From the NCBI GenBank assembly GCA_946415245.1, contig CAMKRS010000004.1, positions 1 through 64,000 on the forward strand: a DNA stretch of 64,000 nt, given 5' to 3'. A program made the position numbers and the translations under genes. Below the pieces are notes generated by a model. It worked only from the letters and a program-made list of their open reading frames with translations, was not told the origin of the DNA and did not search any database. Of this stretch, positions 16,329 through 24,158 are shown one piece after another. This stretch comes from an uncultured Prevotella sp. GTDB lineage: Bacteria > Bacteroidota > Bacteroidia > Bacteroidales > Bacteroidaceae. Position 1 is the first letter of the stretch. Every line of letters starts with the position of its first letter.

Positions 16329-17344
16329 TATTCGGACACGGTGACGATACCTATCGCTATGGCGACAAAGTGAAAATGAACTTCAGTTCTAACATCTATC
16401 AAAAGGCAGATCTGTCAGGACTGGAGGAATACTTGTCGCAACATCTCGATGCCATCAGACATTATCCGGCTCCTATTGCCCAGGAACTAGAAGAGATGAT
16501 TGCCAATAAGCTGGAGATTCCTGCCAATATGGTAATGGTGACCAATGGTGCCAACGAAGCCATCTATCTGATAGCACAGCTCTATCGTGGCTGGGCATCT
16601 GTCATTCCACAACCCACCTATCATGAATATGAGGATGCCTGTAAGATGTTCGGACACCTGATATCATATGAACGCACGGATGATCTGGAAATACTGCCCC
16701 AAGACCGTATCTATTGGCTTTGTAATCCTGATAATCCTACAGGCAATGTCGTATTAAAACCACTATTGATGCGAATCATCAAGCAACATCCGCGTTATCT
16801 GCATGTTCTCGACCAGTCGTATGCTGACTACACAATACAGGCCATGATCAAGCCCAAAGATGTCGTTGATTGTTACAACGCGATGATGATTCACTCGTTC
16901 TCAAAGAAATACTGCATTCCTGGTCTTAGGCTAGGTTATCTCACTGCCTCACCCATCATCATCGACCGATTAAGACAAATAAGACAACCTTGGACGGTGA
17001 ATACCCTGGCTATCGAAGCCGGAAAGTATCTGGTAGAACACGATCCGAAAGTGCTCCCTGATATAAGGATTTATCTGACAGAAGCCCAACGTCTTAAGGA
17101 GGAGTTGCAGAAGATTGAAGGACTGATGGTGATGGATACTTTTACGCACTATATGCTGGTGAACATTGATTGGGCCACCTCTTTTGAACTGAAGAACTGG
17201 CTGATAGAGCATCATGGCATACTCATACGTGATGCTTCCAACTTCCACGGACTCGACGAACATTGCTTCCGCGTAGCAGCGCAAACACCAGAGGAAAACG
17301 ATGCACTGATCAGTGCCATCAAGGAATTCAAAACTTCACGCTAA
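16325..17344 (+). CDS. CobD-like threonine-phosphate decarboxylase / class I-II aminotransferase
   Basis: 339 residues, PLP-dependent fold. The start FGHGDDTYRYGD and NFSSNIY match CobD-type L-threonine-O-3-phosphate decarboxylases, which make the aminopropanol linker of B12. PLP-site features are YWLCNPDNPTGN, the Asp of VLDQSYADY, and the Lys of HSFSKKYCIPGLRLGY. A histidinol-phosphate aminotransferase is the main alternative. The overlap with the BtuD-like ATPase and the corrin genes at 55-62 kb favour CobD. Confidence 0.75.
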   Translation: MIFGHGDDTYRYGDKVKMNFSSNIYQKADLSGLEEYLSQHLDAIRHYPAPIAQELEEMIANKLEIPANMVMVTNGANEAIYLIAQLYRGWASVIPQPTYHEYEDACKMFGHLISYERTDDLEILPQDRIYWLCNPDNPTGNVVLKPLLMRIIKQHPRYLHVLDQSYADYTIQAMIKPKDVVDCYNAMMIHSFSKKYCIPGLRLGYLTASPIIIDRLRQIRQPWTVNTLAIEAGKYLVEHDPKVLPDIRIYLTEAQRLKEELQKIEGLMVMDTFTHYMLVNIDWATSFELKNWLIEHHGILIRDASNFHGLDEHCFRVAAQTPEENDALISAIKEFKTSR

Positions 17345-17347
17345 AAC

Positions 17348-18364
17348 TTAACGTTTATTCTTCATTATCACATAGATGATGACTGGCGCACCCATGATCG
17401 GTGTGACAGCATTCAGCGGTATGACGCCATTCTCGCCAGGCAGGAAACAGACGAGATTGCAGACCAAAGCTATTACAGCTCCACAAAGAATCGTAGCAGG
17501 CAAAAGCACACGATGATTATCCGTACTAAGAAGCAATCTGGCAATATGGGGCACAGCCAGTCCGATAAAAGCCACGGGACCACAGAAGGCGGTGGTGATA
17601 GCTGTGAGAACACCTGTCACAATCAACAGCCAATTGCGAGTTCGAAGAATATTGATGCCTAGGTTCTCAGCATACTGGTCACCCAGCATAAGGGCGTTCA
17701 GAGGCTTGATAAGCAGCAACGCACCTATCAGTCCTGCGATGGTGACGGTGGCAAAGACAGGCATCGTCTGCATCGACACCCCACCAAAGGAACCCATTCC
17801 CCAAACCATATACGACTTCACGCCCTCATCTGTAGCAAAGAAATTGAGCAATGAAATGGCAGAATTACTGATATAACCAATCATGATACCGATAATGAGG
17901 AGCATCACATTGTTACGAACAAGGGTAGAGAAAAAGAAGATAAGGGCCATCACCGCCATAGCACCCACAAAGGCTGCTGCCAAAATGGCCACAAAGCCTG
18001 AAAGACTGACGGAGCCTGCAGAGATGCTACCACCTAAAAGCAACATCACTAGGGCCACACCCAAACCTGCACCACTGTTGATACCAAAGATACTCGGACC
18101 AGCCAAGGGATTGCGGAAGGCGGTCTGCAACATCAGTCCGCTCACAGCTAGTGCGCCACCACATAGAATGGCGGTGATAGCTTGAGGTAATCTGGATTCT
18201 AAGATAATAAAACGCCAGGATGGCTTGGCACTGTCATCACCCATCAGGATGCTAACCACATCGCCCACCGGTATCCTCACCGACCCCATTACCAGATTCA
18301 GTGCAAAGAGCACGATGATAAGTATCACCAGCAATATGATATGTCCCTTCATCCCTCTTATCAT
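17348..18364 (-). CDS. FecCD/BtuC-type ABC transporter permease (first copy)
   Basis: 338 residues, about nine to ten hydrophobic helices. Family signatures are VRIPVGDVVSILMG, SRLPQAITAILCGGALAVSG and FRNPLAGPSIFGINSGAGLG. It imports a metal chelate such as B12, heme or a siderophore in partnership with a FecE/BtuD ATPase. It is the third gene of a Fur-HAD-permease operon and converges on the CobD-like gene three bases away. It is a diverged paralog of the permease at 62387. The start could also be the Met codon at 18352. Confidence 0.9.
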   Translation of the reverse strand: MIRGMKGHIILLVILIIVLFALNLVMGSVRIPVGDVVSILMGDDSAKPSWRFIILESRLPQAITAILCGGALAVSGLMLQTAFRNPLAGPSIFGINSGAGLGVALVMLLLGGSISAGSVSLSGFVAILAAAFVGAMAVMALIFFFSTLVRNNVMLLIIGIMIGYISNSAISLLNFFATDEGVKSYMVWGMGSFGGVSMQTMPVFATVTIAGLIGALLLIKPLNALMLGDQYAENLGINILRTRNWLLIVTGVLTAITTAFCGPVAFIGLAVPHIARLLLSTDNHRVLLPATILCGAVIALVCNLVCFLPGENGVIPLNAVTPIMGAPVIIYVIMKNKR

Positions 18365-18379
18365 GTCCCTTTAACTTCT

Positions 18380-19078
18380 TTAAATATACTCCAAGATTTC
18401 GCTGAAATGTTCTATCTTCACCATCTGTTCATGATCGAAGTCTTCTACATGCTCCAACTGCCAAGTAACATGAAACGGGATATAGATGGCTGAAGCCCCA
18501 ATGGCCAAAGCTGGGGCAATGTCGCTCTTCAAGGAATTACCCACCATCAGCAGTTCCGAAGGATGAATCTGCTGATGTTCGCAGAGGGCAAGAAACTCCG
18601 TCTGCGTCTTATCAGAAGTAATTTCCACGTCATCAAAATATTTCAGCAAACCTGACCGTTTCAACTTATTCTCCTGATCCTGCAACTCCCCCTTCGTAAA
18701 CACCACCATTTTACATATTCCATCTTCCATCTTCCTTCTTACCTCTCTCAGTGTCTCTTCCACTTCTGGCAGCGGGGTGGCGGGCAGATGTAGCAAGCGC
18801 TTGCAGTCTTTCAGCAAGTCAGATAGAGCAGAGATACTCAGGTCGTTACCTGCCAAGCGCATAGCAGTCTCTAGGATACTGATGGTAAAAGCCTTGCAGC
18901 CATAACCGAGGTCAGCCATATTTCCCGATTCCGTCTCAAAAAGTTCCTGCTTGGGATTTTCACAATAGGGCGCAATCAGACTGTAGAGGTGTTCCTCTAC
19001 TCTCTCGAAATGTGACTGACAGTCCCACAACGTGTCATCAGCATCAAAAGCGATTACTTTGAATGGCAGTTTCCGCAT
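18380..19078 (-). CDS. HAD superfamily hydrolase
   Basis: 232 residues. Motif I FDADDTLWD (with the DxDDT pattern), motif II VVFTKGE, and motif III/IV LMVGNSLKSDIAPA are visible, with a helical cap between. It overlaps the Fur gene by 25 bases and precedes the permease by 15 bases. A small-molecule phosphatase is likely; the substrate is unknown. A heptamer array supplies the REVRRKMEDGICKMV region between cap and core. Confidence 0.85.
   Translation of the reverse strand: MRKLPFKVIAFDADDTLWDCQSHFERVEEHLYSLIAPYCENPKQELFETESGNMADLGYGCKAFTISILETAMRLAGNDLSISALSDLLKDCKRLLHLPATPLPEVEETLREVRRKMEDGICKMVVFTKGELQDQENKLKRSGLLKYFDDVEITSDKTQTEFLALCEHQQIHPSELLMVGNSLKSDIAPALAIGASAIYIPFHVTWQLEHVEDFDHEQMVKIEHFSEILEYI
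18717..18751 (+). repeat. Heptamer-like array ATTCCAT/CTTCCAT (5 units) inside HAD gene
   Basis: Units ATTCCAT, CTTCCAT, CTTCCTT, CTTACCT, CTCTCAG in 7-base register; on the coding strand the core unit is ATGGAAG. The last units drift towards the CTCTYAC family. Confidence 0.6.
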
Positions 19079-19473
19079 ATTCCCTTTATCATCAAATTGG
19101 CAGACTTTTTTTCAAAGCCTTTGGGGAGACTAATTTCAGGTATTTCCGTATAATCGAGGCAATACGTCTGCTGGCACTTCTCACAGAAAAAATGCGGATG
19201 GATATCCTTATCATGCTCGTGATCGTGACTATGGCAGAGTTCGTACCTTACTCCCTCGCTGCCCCCCTCTATCACATGCACGAGATGGTGCTCACGGAAA
19301 AGCGTCAGCGCCCGGAAGATGTTCGACTTGTCGATAGTCAGAATCCTCGTCTCCAGCTCTGCAAGCGTCACAGGCCGCAAGCTTTTAGCCAGCTCTCGCA
19401 CCACGACGATACGATTGGCAGTGGGCTTGATGCCGTGCTCCTCCAACAGTTGTGTACAGTTTGCTTCGTTCAT
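19054..19473 (-). CDS. Fur family transcriptional regulator
   Basis: 139 residues from the ATG at 19473 (MNEANCTQLLEEHGIKPTAN). The winged-helix part contains KSNIFRALTLFREHHLV; the metal-binding part has a His-rich loop HSHDHEHDKDIHPHF and two CxxC-like pairs (CEKC and CGNC) for a structural zinc. Which metal it senses (iron or zinc) cannot be told. It heads an operon with a HAD protein and a FecCD permease, so it may control metal-chelate uptake. A longer reading starts at TTG in the promoter and is rejected. Confidence 0.92.
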   Translation of the reverse strand: MNEANCTQLLEEHGIKPTANRIVVVRELAKSLRPVTLAELETRILTIDKSNIFRALTLFREHHLVHVIEGGSEGVRYELCHSHDHEHDKDIHPHFFCEKCQQTYCLDYTEIPEISLPKGFEKKSANLMIKGICGNCHSK

Positions 19474-19479
19474 ACGGTG

Positions 19480-19487
19480 CAAAGATA
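19480..19487 (-). promoter_or_regulatory. -7 element of the fur operon
   Basis: TATCTTTG on the minus strand ends six bases before the ATG at 19473, so the transcript is predicted to be nearly leaderless. Confidence 0.65.
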
Positions 19488-19496
19488 CAACTTTTT

Positions 19497-19524
19497 AGTG
19501 AATAGTGAATCATGAATCATGAAA
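19497..19524 (+). repeat. Heptamer array AGTGAAT/CATGAAT (4 copies)
   Basis: AGTGAAT twice, then CATGAAT and CATGAAA. This is the reverse complement of the ATTCACT family found inside genes; here it lies upstream of the fur promoter. Confidence 0.8.
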
Positions 19525-19533
19525 AAACATCAG

Positions 19534-19603
19534 ATAAGTGCCAAGTATTGTCGAATAAGTGGCTCTTGTTAAACGATAAGAGCCTCTTATTTTGCAATAA
19601 GAG
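19534..19603. repeat. 21-base-period palindromic array (site 1)
   Basis: ATAAGWG begins at 19534, 19555, 19576 and 19597, exactly 21 bases apart. The best unit holds a perfect palindrome, ATAAGAG-C-CTCTTAT (19576-19590). The array lies between the comM stop and the fur promoter and can form hairpins 19561-19584 and 19584-19603. It could be an operator array, a terminator region or a dispersed repeat. Confidence 0.75.
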
Positions 19604-21151
19604 TCACACCGCGCGTTCTGCCCAATCGCCACGATCAAGGTTACGATAGCCGATAGCTTCAGCGATATGTTGGCTTTGTATGCGTTCTGAGCCTTCAAGG
19701 TCGGCAATAGTGCGGGCCACTTTGAGAATACGACTGTAGGCACGAGCTGAGAGTGAGAGGCGTTCCATCGCCATACGGAGCATCTCGAGACTCTGTTGGT
19801 CTGGCTCCGCAAATAGATGAATCATCCGCTCCGACATCTGGGCATTACAATAAATGCCATGATAGTCTTTAAATCGCTGTTCCTGAATCTGGCGTGCCTT
19901 GATTACCCGTTCACGAATGACGCTGCTGGGCTCACCAGGCTCCATCTGCGATAATTCCTTAAAGGGAACTACTAAAACCTCGCAGTGAATGTCGATTCTA
20001 TCGAGAAGGGGACCTGATATCTTATTCATATACCGCTGAATCTGTCCTGGGGTACAGACGCAATGATGAGTTGGATCACCATAATAACCGCAGGGGCAAG
20101 GATTCATCGAAGCGACAAACATGAACGAACATGGGTATTCCACCGTGTATTTCGCACGACTGATGGTTATCTTGCGGTCTTCGAGCGGCTGACGGAGCAC
20201 TTCAAGGGTGGTCTTGTTGAACTCTGGCAACTCATCAAGAAAGAGGACCCCATGATGGGCCATACTGACCTCACCAGGCAATGCCCTATTACCACCACCC
20301 GTCATCGCTACTTGCGACACGGTGTGGTGCGGACTGCGGAAGGGACGTTGCGAAATAAGCGATGTGCCACTGGGCAGCTTTCCTGCCACAGAATGTATCT
20401 GCGTTGTTTCCAGACTCTCGGCCAAGGACAGAGGAGGCAGAATACTAGGCAGACGTTTTGCCATCATCGACTTTCCACTACCTGGAGGACCTATCATAAT
20501 CATATTATGGCCACCAGCTGCGGCTACCTCCAAGGCACGCTTCACACTCTCCTGACCTTTCACATCCGCAAAGTCAAGATCGAAAGAATACTGATGCTCG
20601 TAGAACTCCCGACGTGTGTCGACGATGGTTGGCTCATAAGTATTGTCGCCATTGAGGAAATTGATCACGTCAGCCAGATTGTCTAATCCGTAGACATCGA
20701 GCTGATTTACAACTGCTGCCTCACGCGCATTCTCCTTAGGCACAATAAGACCTTTAAATTTCTCTTTCCTAGCGCGAATGGCTACAGGCAGAGCACCTGC
20801 CACAGGTTTTAGTTGTCCGTCGAGTCCCAATTCACCTATCATCATAAATTGGGACAACAATTTATCGTCCACCTTTCCGTGTGCAGCAAGAATACCGATG
20901 GCCAATGGCAGATCGTAACCGCTACCCTCCTTGCGAATATCAGCAGGCGACAAGTTGATAGTGATTTCTGCCGTAGGCGGTTTGAAACCTATATTACCCA
21001 AAGCTGCACGGATACGGTCATAACTCTCCTTGACGGCTGTATCAGCCAGTCCTGACAAATGAAACATCACCCCTCGGGTCATGCTAACTTCGACGGTAAC
21101 TGTCGTTACTTCAAGCCCATTAACGGCTGCACTAAATGTTTTTACTAGCAT
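19604..21151 (-). CDS. comM: YifB/ComM family Mg-chelatase-like AAA+ ATPase
   Basis: 515 residues, usual length. Order: N-terminal ChlI domain (GDLPLAIGIL-type block reads YDLPLAIGILAAHGK), AAA+ core with Walker A GPPGSGKS and HHGVLFLDELPEF as Walker B, and the C-terminal Mg-chelatase block ending YRNLDRGDW. ComM is a hexameric helicase that helps integrate incoming DNA during natural transformation. It is the last gene of the tRNA-Leu-OmpA/TPR-thioredoxin gene group, 33 bases downstream of the previous gene. Confidence 0.93.
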   Translation of the reverse strand: MLVKTFSAAVNGLEVTTVTVEVSMTRGVMFHLSGLADTAVKESYDRIRAALGNIGFKPPTAEITINLSPADIRKEGSGYDLPLAIGILAAHGKVDDKLLSQFMMIGELGLDGQLKPVAGALPVAIRARKEKFKGLIVPKENAREAAVVNQLDVYGLDNLADVINFLNGDNTYEPTIVDTRREFYEHQYSFDLDFADVKGQESVKRALEVAAAGGHNMIMIGPPGSGKSMMAKRLPSILPPLSLAESLETTQIHSVAGKLPSGTSLISQRPFRSPHHTVSQVAMTGGGNRALPGEVSMAHHGVLFLDELPEFNKTTLEVLRQPLEDRKITISRAKYTVEYPCSFMFVASMNPCPCGYYGDPTHHCVCTPGQIQRYMNKISGPLLDRIDIHCEVLVVPFKELSQMEPGEPSSVIRERVIKARQIQEQRFKDYHGIYCNAQMSERMIHLFAEPDQQSLEMLRMAMERLSLSARAYSRILKVARTIADLEGSERIQSQHIAEAIGYRNLDRGDWAERAV

Positions 21152-21184
21152 ATCATTTAAAGTTAATTGGTTATTATTGTTTTT

Positions 21185-22216
21185 CTATTTCAGCAGTTTC
21201 TCTATCTTTCGGTCTAACTCGTTTGTCGTTATCGAGTGGGCGAGTATTTTACCATTACTGTCGGTTATGATATTGTCTGGGACGAAATAGAGTCCTAACT
21301 GCCCTAGTATCGGTGTCTCCCACATCCTTCCGTCACAGATGTTGTGCCACTTGATAGAGTCACGGTCCATATTCTTGCGACACTCTTTCTTATCAGCATC
21401 AAGACATATGCTGATGAACCTCAGCTGACCACCATGATCTCGCTCTAGACGTTTCAGCTTGCGCTGGGCGTTCTGACTATCGTAATTCCACGAGGCCCAC
21501 GTACTGATGACGTTTACCTTCGCATACAAATCAACATTCGATACGGTCTTACCATCAATATCTGTCACCGTAAATTTGGGTAGCTGACCTTTTACCTTGA
21601 AATTCTTGAGACCTTCTAATTGCTTCTTTATTTTGGCAATTGCATGATTCTCTGGCGAAGCATTCATAATGACTGTTGCCAACTCGAGAGCCTTGTCATA
21701 ATCAGGCGTCTGACTCTGGATAAAGGTTTTGTTGAGGATATAGATACTCGCCAACGCCTGCGGGTTCTTGTTGATGAATTCCTCAGCAGCCTTTGCTACT
21801 TCGGGGGGTGTCATCTGACTAGTCTGGAGCCTGAAAGCCGTCATTGCCTCATTTTCCTTGGTTCCCTTCACCTCTACTTCTTTCAAGTGTGAGGCATCGC
21901 CTTCTATATCCACTTCCTTACCGGGTTCGCCCATGACGGGCAATTCGGAGAAATTAGGAAAGACAATAACATAGGTACGCGGACCATCCAGTGTGGCACT
22001 GTATTCAAAACCACCATTGATAATGGCAATGGTATCGAGTTTCTGCGACGGACCATCAGCAGCGTAAACGTAGAGTTCTCCCTGACTAAGCCCCTTGAAT
22101 TGTCCATTCATCTCGAAATGGTCGCCATCAGGACCGCAGGAGATAGTTAATAGTGAACAGTGAATAGTGAATAGTAACAGCAAGAAATGCCGTACATTTT
22201 TTAATATGTGTTTCAT
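21185..22216 (-). CDS. DUF4369/thioredoxin-fold lipoprotein lacking the CxxC site
   Basis: 343 residues from the ATG at 22216 (MKHILKNVRHF); a start at 22237 is possible but lies in repeat sequence. The signal peptide core LLFTIHCSLLTISC is encoded by a heptamer array and ends at a lipobox Cys. A DUF4369-like beta domain (residues about 35-130) is followed by a thioredoxin-like domain from about 215. Where TlpA proteins have WCxxC this one has STWASWNYDSQN, so both redox cysteines are missing. It is probably an envelope binding protein rather than a disulfide reductase. Confidence 0.82.
   Translation of the reverse strand: MKHILKNVRHFLLLLFTIHCSLLTISCGPDGDHFEMNGQFKGLSQGELYVYAADGPSQKLDTIAIINGGFEYSATLDGPRTYVIVFPNFSELPVMGEPGKEVDIEGDASHLKEVEVKGTKENEAMTAFRLQTSQMTPPEVAKAAEEFINKNPQALASIYILNKTFIQSQTPDYDKALELATVIMNASPENHAIAKIKKQLEGLKNFKVKGQLPKFTVTDIDGKTVSNVDLYAKVNVISTWASWNYDSQNAQRKLKRLERDHGGQLRFISICLDADKKECRKNMDRDSIKWHNICDGRMWETPILGQLGLYFVPDNIITDSNGKILAHSITTNELDRKIEKLLK
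22143..22177 (+). repeat. Heptamer array ATAGTGA (5 copies) encoding a signal-peptide core
   Basis: Units ATAGTTA, ATAGTGA, ACAGTGA, ATAGTGA, ATAGTAA. On the coding (minus) strand this is the ATTCACT family read as Ile-His-Cys/Tyr-Ser-Leu-Phe-Thr, providing the hydrophobic core of the lipoprotein signal. Confidence 0.85.
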
Positions 22217-22226
22217 AGATTGCATA

Positions 22227-22261
22227 TTACTATTCACTATTCATTAATCACTATTCGCTGA
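22227..22261 (+). repeat. Heptamer array TCACTAT (about 5 copies), intergenic
   Basis: Units TTACTAT, TCACTAT, TCATTAA, TCACTAT, TCGCTGA fill the gap between the OmpA/TPR gene stop and the thioredoxin-fold gene start. Same family as the array inside the signal peptide 50 bases away. Confidence 0.75.
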
Positions 22262-23923
22262 TTATCTCTTCAACTCCAGGTCGTTGGCTGCATACTTGGC
22301 ATAGAATGCATCCTTAACGGCCTTGTTGAGAGCCTCCTTCGAGTCATCCTTGTTTCCCATGCGGTTGTAGAGGATGGCCTTCAGGTATTCTGTCGTTGCA
22401 TCGGGGTTCTTCACATACTTCAGTGTGACAGCTGCCGATGCGTAGTTCTTGTTCAGAATCTGAGCGAGGGCGGCACTATTAGAGTAGATTTCTGAGAAAT
22501 CCTGCTCAGCCTGTGCGAAATTGCCCTGTGCTAGATGCAGGTTGCCAAGCACCTCATTCAGTCCATTGGCACCAGTAGCAGCAGCAATATAACGCTCAGC
22601 AGTACTCAGGTCACCAGACTGTAGGGCCAGCATACCAAGGTTGGCCTGTGCCTCAGGCAGATTAGCCGACAGACTCTGTGCCTTCTGGATATACTGCTTG
22701 GCAGCATCGTAATTGCCGCGTGCATATTGAATGGTAGCCAGATTGTTATAAGCTCTGGCATCATTGGGATATACCTCTGCAGCAAGTTTGTAGATGTCTT
22801 CCTTCTCATTGAGGTTCTCCTTCAGGGCTGCACCATAGAGCAACTCTTCGATGCTCAGTTTAGTAGCATCGTCCTTAATCTGTGCGAGAATCTGGTCATC
22901 AGAACGACCTACAGTCTCATAATTGATGGTCAGACGAGCACGACGCAACTGGGGCAGGATACCATCAGCCAACTCGCGGAAAGCAGAACTGATATTCTTG
23001 ATCTGCTGCTCGCGCTCCTCAGGATCCTTATACATAGAGAGAACACGCAGGATAACATCCTTGTCCTGAATGTCGCTTGCCTTTACCAACTCCTGGAATC
23101 CCTCCCAGTCCTGAGCAGTATACTTGGCATCAACATTAGCCTTCATCTGGATACGCTTCAGCTCCTTGTTTACATACTGTTCAGAATTCTTCTGACGCTC
23201 AGCTGCCAGACGGTCGTTGATAGAGAATCCACCATCGGGTGAAGCATAGGCCGATACTTCCACATTATCGAGGTTCAAGCCCTCACGATCAGCATTAATC
23301 TTCTGAAGCATCTTCACAAACTCCTGAACAGAGTTGTTTGCCAACTCACTCTTACGGAGATTAGCCTGCTGAATCAAGAACTTGATATTGGCCTCCTGCT
23401 TCTGCTTGTTGATGCGCTGATAAGCATCAGGCGCAATGGCAGCCTGAGCAGTGGTCAGCGTCTTCTTATACAATTCAGAAGTAGCGATGACGCCTTCAGC
23501 AACCTTCACCTCGGGCACCTTCATCTGCTTGTTGCCGATACGGGCCAAGAAAGTCAGATACATATCGGCCTTGTTGTCATCAGCATACTTGAAATTGGTC
23601 TTCATCGTGTAGTTACCACCCAAACGGTAAGAGATGGTCTGGTCATTACCCATTACCTTCTCACCCTGAAAAGTAGCACTATTGCCTTTCACGATGGTAC
23701 CATTAGAGTAGCGTAACTCAGGCATAACAGTTACCACAGCCTTACGCTTCATGTATTTCTCTGGGAAGTGACCGTTGATAGTTGCGGGCACTGTACCAGC
23801 TTGTGTCTCCAAAGGATTGGGAGTCACGTTGAAATTATCTGCCGACAGCGGACCTAATTTGGAACACGATGCAAAGAGCATCATTGCAGCGGCTGATAAA
23901 AGAAAAAGATGTTTGTTCTGCAT
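22262..23923 (-). CDS. TPR and OmpA-like repeat lipoprotein
   Basis: 553 residues from the ATG at 23923 (MQNKHLFLLSAAAMMLFASC), a lipoprotein signal. Residues about 25-150 form a beta domain. The next section contains VEVSAYASPDGGFSINDRLA and ERQKNSEQYV, the pattern of an OmpA C-terminal peptidoglycan-binding loop. Four or more TPR units fill residues about 380-545 (ARAYNNLATIQYARGNYDAA). It likely sits in the outer or inner membrane facing the periplasm as a scaffold. Upstream in-frame codons belong to tRNA-Leu and are not used. Confidence 0.85.
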   Translation of the reverse strand: MQNKHLFLLSAAAMMLFASCSKLGPLSADNFNVTPNPLETQAGTVPATINGHFPEKYMKRKAVVTVMPELRYSNGTIVKGNSATFQGEKVMGNDQTISYRLGGNYTMKTNFKYADDNKADMYLTFLARIGNKQMKVPEVKVAEGVIATSELYKKTLTTAQAAIAPDAYQRINKQKQEANIKFLIQQANLRKSELANNSVQEFVKMLQKINADREGLNLDNVEVSAYASPDGGFSINDRLAAERQKNSEQYVNKELKRIQMKANVDAKYTAQDWEGFQELVKASDIQDKDVILRVLSMYKDPEEREQQIKNISSAFRELADGILPQLRRARLTINYETVGRSDDQILAQIKDDATKLSIEELLYGAALKENLNEKEDIYKLAAEVYPNDARAYNNLATIQYARGNYDAAKQYIQKAQSLSANLPEAQANLGMLALQSGDLSTAERYIAAATGANGLNEVLGNLHLAQGNFAQAEQDFSEIYSNSAALAQILNKNYASAAVTLKYVKNPDATTEYLKAILYNRMGNKDDSKEALNKAVKDAFYAKYAANDLELKR

Positions 23924-23958
23924 AAAAATAATTCGAATTGTTTTTAGGGAAAAATAAG

Positions 23959-24044
23959 TGCCGCGAGCGGGACTCGAACCCGCACGACCGTTTCGGGTCA
24001 AGGGATTTTAAGTCCCTCGTGTCTACCAATTCCACCATTGCGGC
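23959..24044 (-). tRNA. tRNA-Leu (anticodon TAA)
   Basis: The 86-base minus-strand sequence folds as a class II tRNA: D-arm GGAATTGGTAGACAC, anticodon loop CTTAAAA with anticodon TAA in stem AGGGA/TCCCT, a long variable arm (GACC-GGTC), and T-arm GCGGG-TTCGAGT-CCCGC. The acceptor stem GCCGCAA/TCGCGGC has one A6-C67 mismatch. CCA is not encoded. It lies 35 bases before the OmpA/TPR gene with no promoter between. Confidence 0.95.
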
Positions 24045-24058
24045 GCGTTTTCAATGTG

Positions 24059-24066
24059 CAAAGGTA
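24059..24066 (-). promoter_or_regulatory. -7 element of tRNA-Leu
   Basis: TACCTTTG on the minus strand ends 14 bases before the tRNA 5' end; it probably also drives the OmpA/TPR operon. Confidence 0.7.
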
Positions 24067-24129
24067 CGGCTAATTCCCGAAACCGCCAAATATTTTATCA
24101 ATTATTTAGGAGCATCAAGAATTTTTTGT

Positions 24130-24137
24130 TACCTTTG
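24130..24137 (+). promoter_or_regulatory. -7 element of argS
   Basis: TACCTTTG ends 21 bases before the argS ATG at 24159. Confidence 0.7.
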
Positions 24138-24158
24138 CACCCAAAATCAGAATAAGGT

